From Bacterioplanoides sp965219715 (GTDB lineage: Bacteria; Pseudomonadota; Gammaproteobacteria; Pseudomonadales; Oceanobacteraceae), in contig NZ_OZ244785.1 of assembly GCF_965219715.1 (NCBI RefSeq), positions 620,001 to 684,000 on the forward strand: DNA of 64,000 nt, written 5' to 3'. Shown piece after piece: positions 27,241 to 36,183 of the stretch. Numbering within the stretch: position 1 is the first letter of the stretch; each line of letters starts with the position of its first letter. The position numbers and the translations under genes are program-made. A model generated the notes under the pieces. It was given only the letters and a program-made list of their open reading frames with translations, searched no databases and had not been told where the DNA came from.

Positions 27241-28104
27241 TTATTCGACCTCGTCGGTTTCCGCTTCTTTAATTCGTTGCAGTCGTTCCTGCTCTTCAGC
27301 AAAGGCGGCTTTAATTTCTTCCAATACCGAATCAACATCCGCCTCTTCGGTTGGATCTTCAAACAGGCCGGTTAACTCGGTATCCAGAGTTAACTTGCCG
27401 TCTTCGAATAAATCCCACATCTCATCGGCGTAACGGCTGTTTTTTAACTCGGGGGCAAACTGGCCGTAATACAAACTCATATTACGCACGTCTCGATCTA
27501 ACATGGCCTTGGCGTTATTATTCGCCGCCGCATCGACCGCCTGAGGCAGGTCGATAATCACCGGGCCGTAGTCGTCCACCAGCACGTTAAATTCGGATAA
27601 ATCGCCGTGCACAATGCCGCTGCATAACATGCGGGCGATATAGTGCATGACAATAAAGTGATCTTCCCGGGCTTGTTCGGCATCCATCATCACATCGTTT
27701 AACCGTGGCGCAACATCACCTTCGTCATCGCGAATCAGCTCCATCACTAACACGCCATCGAAACAGCCATAAGGTTCCGGCACCCGCACACCGGCTGCAG
27801 CCAGTTTGTACAAGGCATCCACTTCGGCGTTTTGCCAGATATCTTCCTGTTGCGAGCGTCCGTATTTGGAACCTTTCTCCATCGCCCGGGCACGTCGGGA
27901 ATTCCTTACTTTACGGCCTTCCTGGTATTGAGCGGCTTTTTTGAAGCTGCGTTTGGCGGCATCTTTATACACCTTGGCGCAGCGGATTTCGTCGCCTACG
28001 CGAACACTGTAAACCGTGGCTTCTTTGCCACTCATCAGTTGGCTGAGTACTTCGTCGATGATGCCGTCGGCAATCAGGGGCTGGAGTCGTTTTGGAGTTT
28101 TCAT
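27241..28104 (-). CDS. RIO1-family serine/threonine protein kinase
   Basis: A 287-residue cytoplasmic kinase of the bacterial RIO group (like Pseudomonas PA4780). It has the flexible nucleotide loop LMSGKEATVYSVRVGDEIRC, the RIO-specific insert SFKKAAQYQEGRKVRNSRRA, the catalytic loop GIVHGDLSEFNVLVD (His-Gly-Asp...Asn at about residues 168-176) and the metal-binding VIIDLPQAVD. The C-terminal 40 residues are acidic and charged. Bacterial RIO kinases phosphorylate themselves; physiological targets are poorly known. It is convergent with the RND gene and co-directional with the GT2 gene (96 bp apart). It may simply be a housekeeping gene enclosed by EPS genes. Confidence 0.9.
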   Translation of the reverse strand: MKTPKRLQPLIADGIIDEVLSQLMSGKEATVYSVRVGDEIRCAKVYKDAAKRSFKKAAQYQEGRKVRNSRRARAMEKGSKYGRSQQEDIWQNAEVDALYKLAAAGVRVPEPYGCFDGVLVMELIRDDEGDVAPRLNDVMMDAEQAREDHFIVMHYIARMLCSGIVHGDLSEFNVLVDDYGPVIIDLPQAVDAAANNNAKAMLDRDVRNMSLYYGQFAPELKNSRYADEMWDLFEDGKLTLDTELTGLFEDPTEEADVDSVLEEIKAAFAEEQERLQRIKEAETDEVE

Positions 28105-28200
28105 TCAGGCCTTATAGCGCAAATGGCCTCATGAAGAAAGGGGAGAACGGCGGGGATGAGCTGCCCGCCGTTGTAGGGTGCTGTGATCAAGCTGGCGCTA

Positions 28201-29169
28201 TCACGCCGTTTGTTTCTCTTTTTTGGACTTCCAGGCCCAATACAGCTGGGCTGCGGCGGCTTTCAGATTGCGCTTGGACGGATTCAGTAAGAATGCTTTG
28301 GACTGATGCCAGAAGGCACGCAGATAGCGGTGTTCTTCGGCATAGTACTCGGCGTATCCGGTTTCCAGACGACCACGAGCCTGCATTACCGACCAGACAT
28401 TGAGGCGTTTCACATAACGCTCATAGCGGTTCATGATGATCTTCATATGATCGAGTCGGCGCAGGCGATTGCTGGTTTTTGAACCCGGGCGTACCAGATA
28501 CTCCATCAGTTCATCGTTACAATAGCCAACCTTGCCGAACTTACAGAAGCGCATCCATAAATCCCAGTCTTCCGCCGACTTCAGTTTGTGATCAAAGCCG
28601 CCAACCGCTCGTTGCACTTTGGTTTTAACCATCACACACGAAGTCCCGATCACATTCTCGCTGAAAATACGCTCCGCAGCCGACGGCAAGGTATGGAACT
28701 GGTCGTCTTTAATGGCTACCCGATTGAAGTGTGGCCAGAAGCCAAAACAATCACCCAGATCGGTATTTTCCGGTGTGGTGTGATGGTAGTTAGTGAAGCT
28801 CATCACCACGCGTGGGTTCTTACGGTGGAAATCCAGCTGTTTCTGCAGCTTACCCGGGTGCCAGTAATCGTCAGCATCGAGGAAGGCGATAAATTCGCCA
28901 TGGACACGTTTTAACGCAAAGTTACGTGCCCGGGCTGAGCCAACACCACGCAGGCGATAAGCGCGCAACTCGGGTGTAGTTTCTTGCTGCTGCTTCAGCC
29001 ATTCAAACGTGCCGTCATCGGAATTGTCGTCTATTACTAATATTTCGATGTTCTCAACTTCCTGGTTAAGGATGCTCTCAATCGCCTTAGGGAGATACTC
29101 CAGGCAATTATGAGTTGGAATAACAACACTGACACTGCGCTTAAACTTTTTATCGGAATTGCTGCTCAT
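28201..29169 (-). CDS. GT2-family glycosyltransferase, GT-A fold
   Basis: A 322-residue cytoplasmic glycosyltransferase. I chose the ATG at 29169 because GGAGAAAG stands 4-5 bases upstream on the minus strand. Motifs are the N-terminal VSVVIPTHNCLEYLPKAIES, NDP-sugar-binding VIDDNSDDGTFEW and DxD-containing FIAFLDADDYWHPGKLQKQL, then KSAEDWDLWMRF in the acceptor region. No transmembrane helix. It is the only EPS-type gene on this strand in the block and is divergent from the GT4-flippase pair, with whose promoter region it shares its 5' end. It may modify the same polymer; there is no direct evidence. Confidence 0.87.
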   Translation of the reverse strand: MSSNSDKKFKRSVSVVIPTHNCLEYLPKAIESILNQEVENIEILVIDDNSDDGTFEWLKQQQETTPELRAYRLRGVGSARARNFALKRVHGEFIAFLDADDYWHPGKLQKQLDFHRKNPRVVMSFTNYHHTTPENTDLGDCFGFWPHFNRVAIKDDQFHTLPSAAERIFSENVIGTSCVMVKTKVQRAVGGFDHKLKSAEDWDLWMRFCKFGKVGYCNDELMEYLVRPGSKTSNRLRRLDHMKIIMNRYERYVKRLNVWSVMQARGRLETGYAEYYAEEHRYLRAFWHQSKAFLLNPSKRNLKAAAAQLYWAWKSKKEKQTA

Positions 29170-29199
29170 CGTCTTTCTCCGTTGCTCGGATTTTTTGGT

Positions 29200-29215
29200 T
29201 GGCATTTGCTTTGCT
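29200..29215 (+). promoter_or_regulatory. Sigma-54 (-24/-12) promoter of the GT4-flippase pair
   Basis: TGGCATTTGCTTTGCT has full sigma-54 spacing with one mismatch to TGGCAC-N5-TTGCW. It lies 104 bp before the GT4 start, between divergent genes. I find no TTGCA-N3-TGCAA repeat within 150 bp upstream, unlike the other three sigma-54-type sites. Confidence 0.6.
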
Positions 29216-29319
29216 CAACCTAATTCAGATTCTTTTAGTTCAGAGCAAAGTGGGTGCCAGATTTTCAGACGTCAGAAATTAACGCCGGAAAATTTGCCCA
29301 ATGGCCACAAGGGACAGTT

Positions 29320-30642
29320 ATGAAAAAAATCGCCTATCTGGTTCCGGTGTTTCCGGTCGCAAGTGAAACCTTTATAACCACCGAAATTAAAGCCTTACAG
29401 CAGCAGGGTTATGACGTACAACTGATCTGCCTGGAGCGTTCTTCTCAGCCTTGTTTACAGGGTGATGAGGCCATTCTGGAGCAATCGTTATCAGTTGAAG
29501 AAGTACCGCTAAATCAGCTGTTTTCGACAACTTTGTGGCTGATTTTTAAGACATTTTTCTCAACGCTGTTAATAGCAAAAAAACGTGCATCCTTTATATC
29601 TGGCCTGCGTTTTTTATTTGCCCAGCAAGGAGTGAGGCCTAGATCACTCTTCCTGCAAGCGCTGAAGATAATTCACCTGGTTCAACAAACCGGCTGCCAG
29701 CATATTCATGCTCATTTTGGTTGGGCGCCGGCTGGCAATGGCATAGTTGCCGCGCGGTTGTCGGGGTTGCGTATTTCATTCACTTGTCACGGTTCGGATG
29801 TTTATAAAACGCCCCAGGACTTGCAGATTAAATTGCAGAATGCGGATTTTGTTGTTGCAGTTTGCAAACGAATGTACGAACAATTTCGCCAGCTGGCGCC
29901 GAATACCGCCATTGTGCATCTGCCATGTGGCGTTGATACGCAGTTATTCAGTGCTGGTGAAGAAAGGTCCGGGCAGTCGAGCGAGGCACAGGCAAACAGC
30001 GCAGCGGACCTTCGGTTTTTATTTCTGGGGCGGCTGTCTGAAACCAAAGGTGTGGATTACCTGATCCAGTCGCTGGCGCAGCTTCCGGAAGAAAAGCGAG
30101 TTGTGATCGACATAGCCGGAGACGGTCCTATGTCGCAAGAACTGCGGGCGTTGACCGATCAGCATCAGCTCGGGCGCTGGCTGAATTTTATTGGCCGGGT
30201 AGAGCGGCGCTGGGTAACCGAGGAGCTGAAACACTACCACGCGGTTGTGCTGCCATTTTGTAAAACGGCGGAAGGCATTATGGATACCGGCCCGCTGACA
30301 TTAAAAGAAGCGATGGCATGTCAGGTACCGATTGTCACCACCGATATAATGGCCGATGGTGAAATTCTTGATGGCGCCAGCGCCTGGGTCTGCCGCCATA
30401 ACGACGCTGAGGACCTGGCAGCCACGCTGTCGCAGTTGATTGATCAATTGATGCAATCCAACTCGGAATCGTCAGTGATTCAGTCAGATTCTGTCCATCC
30501 TTCACTACAGCGTCGTATTGATCTGGCGTATCGGAAAGTCACCAATGATTTTGATGCGTTACTGCTGGCCCGACGACTGGGGCAATGGTTTGATGCTGAG
30601 GCGCCTGCCAGCGAGCGTAAGGAACATCATTATGGCGTCTGA
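29320..30642 (+). CDS. GT4-family glycosyltransferase (SypJ-like / WcaL-like)
   Basis: A 440-residue GT-B enzyme. AAGGGACAG precedes the ATG at 29320; the longer frame from 29254 has no binding site. The N-terminus AYLVPVFPVASETFITTEIK and the HAHFGWAPAGNGIVAARL segment resemble WcaL-type EPS glycosyltransferases. The donor-side region includes FLGRLSETKGVDYLIQSL, DIAGDGPMSQEL and GPLTLKEAMACQVPIVTTD. Its 3' end overlaps the flippase start by 11 bp, so the two are translationally coupled and probably expressed from the sigma-54-type promoter upstream. Acceptor and donor sugar unknown. Confidence 0.87.
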   Translation: MKKIAYLVPVFPVASETFITTEIKALQQQGYDVQLICLERSSQPCLQGDEAILEQSLSVEEVPLNQLFSTTLWLIFKTFFSTLLIAKKRASFISGLRFLFAQQGVRPRSLFLQALKIIHLVQQTGCQHIHAHFGWAPAGNGIVAARLSGLRISFTCHGSDVYKTPQDLQIKLQNADFVVAVCKRMYEQFRQLAPNTAIVHLPCGVDTQLFSAGEERSGQSSEAQANSAADLRFLFLGRLSETKGVDYLIQSLAQLPEEKRVVIDIAGDGPMSQELRALTDQHQLGRWLNFIGRVERRWVTEELKHYHAVVLPFCKTAEGIMDTGPLTLKEAMACQVPIVTTDIMADGEILDGASAWVCRHNDAEDLAATLSQLIDQLMQSNSESSVIQSDSVHPSLQRRIDLAYRKVTNDFDALLLARRLGQWFDAEAPASERKEHHYGV

Positions 30643-32152
30643 GATTACGGCAAGTGCTCAGCCGGAGACTGACGATGCACAGGCCTGCGGAAAACAGCAG
30701 GCGGCTAATAAACAAAACCCCAGTGGTTTAAGCCAGGCTGTGTATTACGGCATCGGTATTCTGATGATGAAGGGCATATCTCTGCTGATGATGCCTTACG
30801 TCACTCGACAGTTGGATCCGGCCGCATACGGACTGCTCGAAACCCTGCTGATTCTGGCCGATATCGGCACCATTGTGATTGGTTTTGGCCTGGTGGAGGC
30901 TCTGTATCGGTACGTGAACGGTGAGCGTCCAAACGATGCCAGTGTTGTTGCTGGCTGCCTCAGTCTGGCATTTGCCATTACGTTGATGGCTATCGCGTTA
31001 TTGGCACTGTTCGACGATGGGTTGCTCAGGTTGTTACCCGCAGGCATCGAGGTTTATCAGATCTGGCTGATTGCCATTCCCACCTTTCTCGAAGGATTTA
31101 TCGCCATTCCGCTCACCCTGATGAGAATGCAGTCACTGGCCAAGCAGTTTTGTCTGGTGAATGTGGCTAAAGCAATTATCCAGGCTGGGTTAGTGATTGT
31201 GCTGCTGGAATTGGGGGGGGGCATTGATGCCATTCTGATTGCCGGGGCGATAGCCAGCACCTTGATGATCATCGCCTTGTTGCGCTTTCAGTTCTCTTTC
31301 TTTGATCAAGCTGGTTTTTTCGACTGCCTGAAACACTGCGACCTGAGACGAATTGGTCGTTACGGCGCGCCGATTGTGCTCAGCCGTATCGGTTTGTTTG
31401 CAATTACCGGGCTGGATCGTTGGTTATTGGCGGATAAGGTTGGGGTGGAGCAGTTGGCTATTTATGCCATCGCTGCAAAATTTGCCTTGGTTTTAGGCTT
31501 GCTGATGCAGCCCTTTGGTTTGTGGTGGTTCCCTCAGCGAATTCGACTGTCGCAACAACCCGGTGGAGACAAGCAGTGTGCTGACTATGCTTTGCTTGGT
31601 GCCAATATGGGAATCTTCCTTGGTGCGGCGATGATGATGACGTTACCCGCGTTTCTGATTCTGGCGCTGCCGGTCGATTATCATGGCGCTGCCACATTGG
31701 TGATTGGGCTGGCGGTTGTTGGAGCTATAAAAAACGCCGGAGATCTGCTTAATCTTGGCTGTTTCAGCGGGGATTCCAGTCAATCGCAAATGTGGATTCA
31801 GTGGTGTGCAGCCATTCTGGCGGTCGCTGGCTACCTGTGGCTTATTCCGCAGCAGGGTGTCTGGGGCGCCGTGATGGTATTGGCTGTCGTTTATGCAGTT
31901 AGACTGTTGTTGTTTTATTGGTACAGCCAGCGTCGGCTGTATTTACCTTATCAGCACAAGTCCTGGATTATCACCCTGATTGCTTCTGCGTTTTCCGCAG
32001 GTTCGTTATGGCTTTTAGCGCCGCTACTGAGTGTGGCAGGTCAATTAGTCAGCGGACTCTTAACAAGTCTCGTCTTGCTGGCAGTCTTATTCTGGTTTGG
32101 TGTCTTCCCTCAATCGCTGATCTCAAGCCTCGCAGGACGCTTTTCAAAATAG
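30632..32152 (+). CDS. Wzx-type polysaccharide flippase (SypK-like)
   Basis: A 506-residue polytopic membrane protein of the MOP/polysaccharide transporter group, with about twelve to fourteen hydrophobic segments from residue 30 onward. The start at 30632 has AAGGA upstream and gives a short hydrophilic N-terminus. The first helices (GIGILMMKGISLLMMPYVTR, ADIGTIVIGFGLVEALYRYV) match the conserved beginning of Wzx/PST proteins. It would flip the undecaprenyl-linked repeat unit to the periplasmic face for polymerisation. An eight-G run at 31213-31220 is a potential slippage site; the frame is intact here. The next gene starts after a 197-bp control region. Confidence 0.87.
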   Translation: MASEITASAQPETDDAQACGKQQAANKQNPSGLSQAVYYGIGILMMKGISLLMMPYVTRQLDPAAYGLLETLLILADIGTIVIGFGLVEALYRYVNGERPNDASVVAGCLSLAFAITLMAIALLALFDDGLLRLLPAGIEVYQIWLIAIPTFLEGFIAIPLTLMRMQSLAKQFCLVNVAKAIIQAGLVIVLLELGGGIDAILIAGAIASTLMIIALLRFQFSFFDQAGFFDCLKHCDLRRIGRYGAPIVLSRIGLFAITGLDRWLLADKVGVEQLAIYAIAAKFALVLGLLMQPFGLWWFPQRIRLSQQPGGDKQCADYALLGANMGIFLGAAMMMTLPAFLILALPVDYHGAATLVIGLAVVGAIKNAGDLLNLGCFSGDSSQSQMWIQWCAAILAVAGYLWLIPQQGVWGAVMVLAVVYAVRLLLFYWYSQRRLYLPYQHKSWIITLIASAFSAGSLWLLAPLLSVAGQLVSGLLTSLVLLAVLFWFGVFPQSLISSLAGRFSK

Positions 32153-32163
32153 CCGGAACTGCT

Positions 32164-32176
32164 TTGCAATTTGCAA
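32164..32176. promoter_or_regulatory. LuxO-type inverted repeat upstream of the STAS gene
   Basis: TTGCAATTTGCAA is a perfect TTGCA-N3-TGCAA inverted repeat, 97 bp upstream of the -24 element. This is the usual distance for a sigma-54 enhancer site. The likely binder is the sigma-54 activator encoded at 41529 (inference). Confidence 0.65.
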
Positions 32177-32273
32177 TGCATTATCAGAATGCCTGAGGGC
32201 AGCCATTGATTTACCGTAGATAATACTTTCTTAAAACGGGTTAAGTTGTTGAATATAAAGAGCTATTTGCAAC

Positions 32274-32289
32274 TGGCATTGCGTTTGCT
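32274..32289 (+). promoter_or_regulatory. Sigma-54 (-24/-12) promoter of the STAS-led regulatory/export operon
   Basis: TGGCATTGCGTTTGCT matches TGGCAC-N5-TTGCW with correct spacing and one mismatch. It lies 60 bp before the STAS gene start. In Vibrio fischeri sypA is likewise preceded by a sigma-54, SypG-dependent promoter. Confidence 0.75.
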
Positions 32290-32349
32290 CCTATTCATTA
32301 CATAACGAACAACACAGCAGTTCCCAGAGTAAGTAACGGAGTAATGGCA

Positions 32350-32703
32350 ATGAGTATTATCAACTATCAGTGCAATCAGGATCAGGTGGTTAGCCTGAAC
32401 GGCGATTTCGATGTCACCAGTGTGGGCAGTGCAAAGCCACTTTTTGAAGATCTCGCGGTGAATGGCAGCGATGTCGTTGTCGATTTAAGCGGCGTACGTT
32501 TTATCGACTCTTCCGGCATAGGCGCCCTGGTATTCCTCTACAAGCGCCTGGTCGCACAAAAGCACAACATGGTACTGCTGGGCGTAACCGGTCAGCCAAA
32601 AGAGCTGCTGGATATTCTCAAGATCACCAATACGATTCCGGTGTTCGATACACTCAACAGTTACCTGTCTCAGAAGGCGGATGACGAGAGCACGGTTCAT
32701 TAA
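32350..32703 (+). CDS. STAS-domain anti-sigma-factor-antagonist-type protein (SypA-like)
   Basis: A 117-residue single-domain protein. The ATG at 32350 is favoured over 32344 because ACGGAG lies 8 bases before it. It contains the STAS switch motif DVVVDLSGVRFIDSSGIGAL, with the phosphorylatable Ser pair at residues 54-55. In partner-switching systems this serine is phosphorylated by a HATPase anti-sigma kinase and dephosphorylated by a PP2C phosphatase. Both activities are present in the single protein encoded at 39998. In the syp system SypA controls biofilm formation in its unphosphorylated state, and the equivalent position (Ser56) is known there. It leads an operon of export and regulatory genes. 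Confidence 0.9.
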   Translation: MSIINYQCNQDQVVSLNGDFDVTSVGSAKPLFEDLAVNGSDVVVDLSGVRFIDSSGIGALVFLYKRLVAQKHNMVLLGVTGQPKELLDILKITNTIPVFDTLNSYLSQKADDESTVH

Positions 32704-32737
32704 CAGCGCTCATCATTCACCGCCAGGAGACCGGAAC

Positions 32738-33826
32738 ATGACCACGCAATTCAAACGATCGAAAAACAGATCAGACGCCAACTGCACAAGCCGCCTATTG
32801 CCGATGTCAGCGATTGTAATACTGACTTCACTGATATCCGCTTGTAGTAGTTGGCCAGATCACGGTCATGGTGGTGATGTTCAGGTGGATACAACCCGAC
32901 AGTATTATCTTGATCAAATCGATGATTGGATTGGAATTCCGGCGGAAAGCAAAGGTGCACTGGAAACTCAGTGGAGCTTGCACAACGTAAAACTGGATAC
33001 GCTGATTTTGCGTGGTGCGCGTGAATGTATTCCGGCCAGAGTGCGAGAAGTGGTGATGATGTCGAATCGCACCCGTCGCGAACTTGATAGCCACCTGCTG
33101 GAAGATGCGCGTAACTCATTAGTGATTATGCACCGTGAAATTGATGAGCTGGAACGTCGCCTTATTTACATCAAGCGACACACAAATTGCCCTGAAAGTC
33201 TGGTTCGCGATCAAGCCAAACCAGATGCCTCGATGAAGGCGCGTTACGTTCGATACCAGCTTCAGCAGCTGCTGAACAGCGATTACGCCTTCGAAAACGA
33301 CTCAGACAAATTATCAATCAGTTACCGCGAACGGGTGTTAGTGGCTGCCCGTTATCTGAAGCAGTATCCGCAATTAACGCTTCGGGTAAATGGTCACACC
33401 GATGCTGCGGCAGATTACGATTACAACCAGGATTTATCGCTTCGTCGTGCCAATGCGGTAAAAAAAGAATTGGTGGCGCGAGGAATAGCTGAGGAAAAAA
33501 TCGAAGTCCGCGCCTTTGGTGAGCATTTGCCTCGGGATACTAACCTGACCTGGGAAGGGCGGATGAACAACCGCCGGGTTCATGTTGAGATTATCGAACC
33601 GCAACCACCGCTGGATTATTTTTATCTGCAAATGGATCAGCAGTTCGGATTGATTAATACCCATCCAGACGGCGCGGCAAAACGTGTTAGGGACTGGCAG
33701 CCAGTGATCAGTGAAGCATACAAGCCTTACGCATCCGGGGAAGAGTCCGAAAGTTTAAATCAGGATTTCAGTCACTCGCACTTCGATGAGTTTAAACGTC
33801 GTCAGTCTGTGCTTGAAGGAGAGTAG
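32738..33826 (+). CDS. OmpA-family lipoprotein (SypB-like)
   Basis: A 362-residue outer-membrane lipoprotein. AGGAG precedes the ATG at 32738. The signal (about residues 20-36) ends in a lipobox of the LISAC type. A helical middle (about 60-180) leads to an OmpA-like peptidoglycan-binding domain: LTLRVNGHTDAAADYDYNQD, then LSLRRANAVKKELVARGI and EVRAFGE. It probably anchors the envelope-spanning export machinery to peptidoglycan. It sits between the STAS gene (34 bp) and the SLBB export gene (2 bp), the same order as sypA-B-C. Confidence 0.88.
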   Translation: MTTQFKRSKNRSDANCTSRLLPMSAIVILTSLISACSSWPDHGHGGDVQVDTTRQYYLDQIDDWIGIPAESKGALETQWSLHNVKLDTLILRGARECIPARVREVVMMSNRTRRELDSHLLEDARNSLVIMHREIDELERRLIYIKRHTNCPESLVRDQAKPDASMKARYVRYQLQQLLNSDYAFENDSDKLSISYRERVLVAARYLKQYPQLTLRVNGHTDAAADYDYNQDLSLRRANAVKKELVARGIAEEKIEVRAFGEHLPRDTNLTWEGRMNNRRVHVEIIEPQPPLDYFYLQMDQQFGLINTHPDGAAKRVRDWQPVISEAYKPYASGEESESLNQDFSHSHFDEFKRRQSVLEGE

Positions 33827-33828
33827 TT

Positions 33829-36183
33829 ATGGAATTGCCTACCGCACTGAATAATAAAATCCATGCGTTTCAACGGGCAATCATCGTTTTACTTATGTGT
33901 CTGCTGCCTTCGGCAATTACAGCAGAAGCCATTTTAGATACCACCACAAAGGTTGTGGACCCGGAGCTGGAAGTTCTTGCACAGCAGCTGCGTGACATGC
34001 TGGCGGTCAACGAACGCGAATCCCAGACCGAGGATCAGCAAGCGAATACAAGTCGTGATCTTGCAGAACCTGCAAACGCAAAAAACTCCACCCAACAAAA
34101 TCAGCAACCTGATCGCACCACTGAGCGAGATCCAATCATTAATATCGGAGATCGTTTGCATATTTCTTTGGCAGGCGAGGACGAATTAAACAAAGACTTC
34201 TCGGTTGATAAACGTGGCGTCATTATTCTTCCGGAAGTTGGAGAGTTTCCACTCGCCGGACTAACCCTGCAGCAGACCGATTTGTCGATTCGACAAGCTC
34301 TGTCGACTGTATATCGGGATATTTCGCGACTGGATATTGCAATCAAACAACGTCGACTGTTAATCACCGTATTAGGCTATGTTGAAAACCCCGGGCAGGT
34401 TGATTTGCCAGCGGATGCGAATATCCAAATGGCATTATCCCTGGCCGGTGGTCTGAAAACCGGTGCCCAGTTGGACAAAATGCAGATTAAACGCTCCACC
34501 GCAAACGGCAAAAAAGAGCAGATATTCGACTATAAGGCATATTTGGATAGTGGTGATGAAAGCCTGATCCCGGCACTGCAAAGTATGGATGTGATTTTTG
34601 TACCAGCATCGCCTTTGATTGGTAATGTTCAGGCCGAATTTGATGCAGCAACCTTGATTTCTGGCGGTGATGCGGCAGAGGATCAAACCGCCATTAAGGT
34701 ATTCGGTGAGGTGCAGAACCCTGGCCTTTTCTCCTTTAAAAATAACAGCACAGTCATTGATGTGATCATGCGTGCAGGTGGTGTAACCCGTTACGCCGGC
34801 GTTGAACAAATTCGCATTATTAATAACAACAAACCAACGTTGTTTAATCTGAAAGCCTATCTTGATGATGGCAACAGCCAGAAACTGATTAAGCTGGAAA
34901 AAGGCTCCACGGTGTTTGTGCCAATCGCAGCAAAAGAAGTGAAGGTTGGTGCGCGCATGGTGTACGTCATGGGTGAAGTGCCTAAACCAGGCGCATTTGA
35001 AAACCAGGAGGGAGCAACCTTTCTCGATATTCTGGCAAATGCCGGTGGTCCAACCCGGTTCGCAGAAACCCGCCAGATTCGATTATTAAGGGCCAACGGA
35101 GAAGTTGTGCCTTTTGATTTGCAGGAATATACCGAATACGGCAGCAGCGTTGGCTTGCCGGAAATTAAGCCAGGTGACGCCATTTTTGTTCCGGAAAAAA
35201 CTGCCACCGACGAGAACTCCTGGCTAAAAGTTCCGCCATCCAGAGCGATTTATATTATGGGTGCGGTACGTCGCCCTGGCCGATATGAGTGGTCGGACGA
35301 AATGAATATCTTTGACTTGCTGGCCCACGCAGGCGGCCCGGAAGAACGGGCGGATATCGCGGGCACGCAAATTATTGTGCGTCATTCTGATGGCCGGGTT
35401 GAAAGTAAAGTTTTTGATCTGGCGGCATTTAATGAAAGTGGCGGCCACATTAAAGATCTGCCTTTACTAAAAGCTGGCTACACAGTAATGGTACCGGAGT
35501 TGCCACAAGACCCAACCGACAATAAAGCCAAATGGTTGCGCCAGGCTCCGGATCGCTCAATTTATGTATTTGGTCAGGTTAATGCGGCTGGTCGTTATGC
35601 TTTTGATGCCAGCATGGGGTTCCTGGATATCCTGTCAGCTGCAGACGGTCCGTCGAATAATGCCGATATTCACAACATTCGGGTGATGCACCGCAACGGC
35701 GATCAACCACGGGTCAGCAAACTGAATCTGGCGCTGTATTTTGAGACCGGTGATGAAACTCTGTTGCCACGGGTTTTGCCAGGAGACAGCATCTTTATTC
35801 CTGAGAAAGATCGCAACTGGCTGGATGAAGAGAAAGAGTCGACGATCCGTGTGCTTGGTTCGGTGGCTAAACCCGGTCGTTATCGCTTTAACGACAATAT
35901 GACCTTACTAGACTTGCTTGCACAGGCGGGCGGGCCAACCGAAGCAGCGTATGTTGAACGCATTGTTGTGGTGAATGCCTCTTGCTGCCGCGAACAATCA
36001 ACCTCTTTTGATCTGGTCGAATTTGTTAAAAATCCCGATTTTGCCAACCTACCGGCGCTGCGCGAGGGAGATACTGTGTATGTCCCTAACGTTTCCCGCA
36101 GTAACTGGCGAATCTTTATGGAAGGGGTAACAGACGCGCTGAGTATTATTTCAGTCTATGCATTGGGGGCAGCGGCACTATGA
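33829..36183 (+). CDS. Poly-SLBB polysaccharide export protein (SypC-like, Wza family)
   Basis: A 784-residue exported protein; AAGGAGAG precedes the ATG. The signal peptide (about residues 14-33, AIIVLLMCLLPSAITAEA) has no convincing lipobox. A Poly_export domain (about 100-175; PIINIGDRLHISLAGEDELN) is followed by six SLBB-type repeats, each with a G.V.nPG.. core and an AGG/ADG turn: LGYVENPGQ, FGEVQNPGLF, MGEVPKPGAF, MGAVRRPGRY, FGQVNAAGRY and LGSVAKPGRY. The C-terminus has a hydrophobic segment that could be a membrane helix (about 765-784). Wza proteins typically have two or three SLBB domains and a lipid anchor, so the repeat number is high. It forms the export channel across periplasm and outer membrane. 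It overlaps the next gene by 4 bp. Confidence 0.88.
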   Translation: MELPTALNNKIHAFQRAIIVLLMCLLPSAITAEAILDTTTKVVDPELEVLAQQLRDMLAVNERESQTEDQQANTSRDLAEPANAKNSTQQNQQPDRTTERDPIINIGDRLHISLAGEDELNKDFSVDKRGVIILPEVGEFPLAGLTLQQTDLSIRQALSTVYRDISRLDIAIKQRRLLITVLGYVENPGQVDLPADANIQMALSLAGGLKTGAQLDKMQIKRSTANGKKEQIFDYKAYLDSGDESLIPALQSMDVIFVPASPLIGNVQAEFDAATLISGGDAAEDQTAIKVFGEVQNPGLFSFKNNSTVIDVIMRAGGVTRYAGVEQIRIINNNKPTLFNLKAYLDDGNSQKLIKLEKGSTVFVPIAAKEVKVGARMVYVMGEVPKPGAFENQEGATFLDILANAGGPTRFAETRQIRLLRANGEVVPFDLQEYTEYGSSVGLPEIKPGDAIFVPEKTATDENSWLKVPPSRAIYIMGAVRRPGRYEWSDEMNIFDLLAHAGGPEERADIAGTQIIVRHSDGRVESKVFDLAAFNESGGHIKDLPLLKAGYTVMVPELPQDPTDNKAKWLRQAPDRSIYVFGQVNAAGRYAFDASMGFLDILSAADGPSNNADIHNIRVMHRNGDQPRVSKLNLALYFETGDETLLPRVLPGDSIFIPEKDRNWLDEEKESTIRVLGSVAKPGRYRFNDNMTLLDLLAQAGGPTEAAYVERIVVVNASCCREQSTSFDLVEFVKNPDFANLPALREGDTVYVPNVSRSNWRIFMEGVTDALSIISVYALGAAAL

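Noticed and set aside
31213..31220. Eight-G run in the flippase gene as a frameshift or phase-variation site
   Set aside because: The frame is intact through the run and there is no evidence of length variation in a single sequence.
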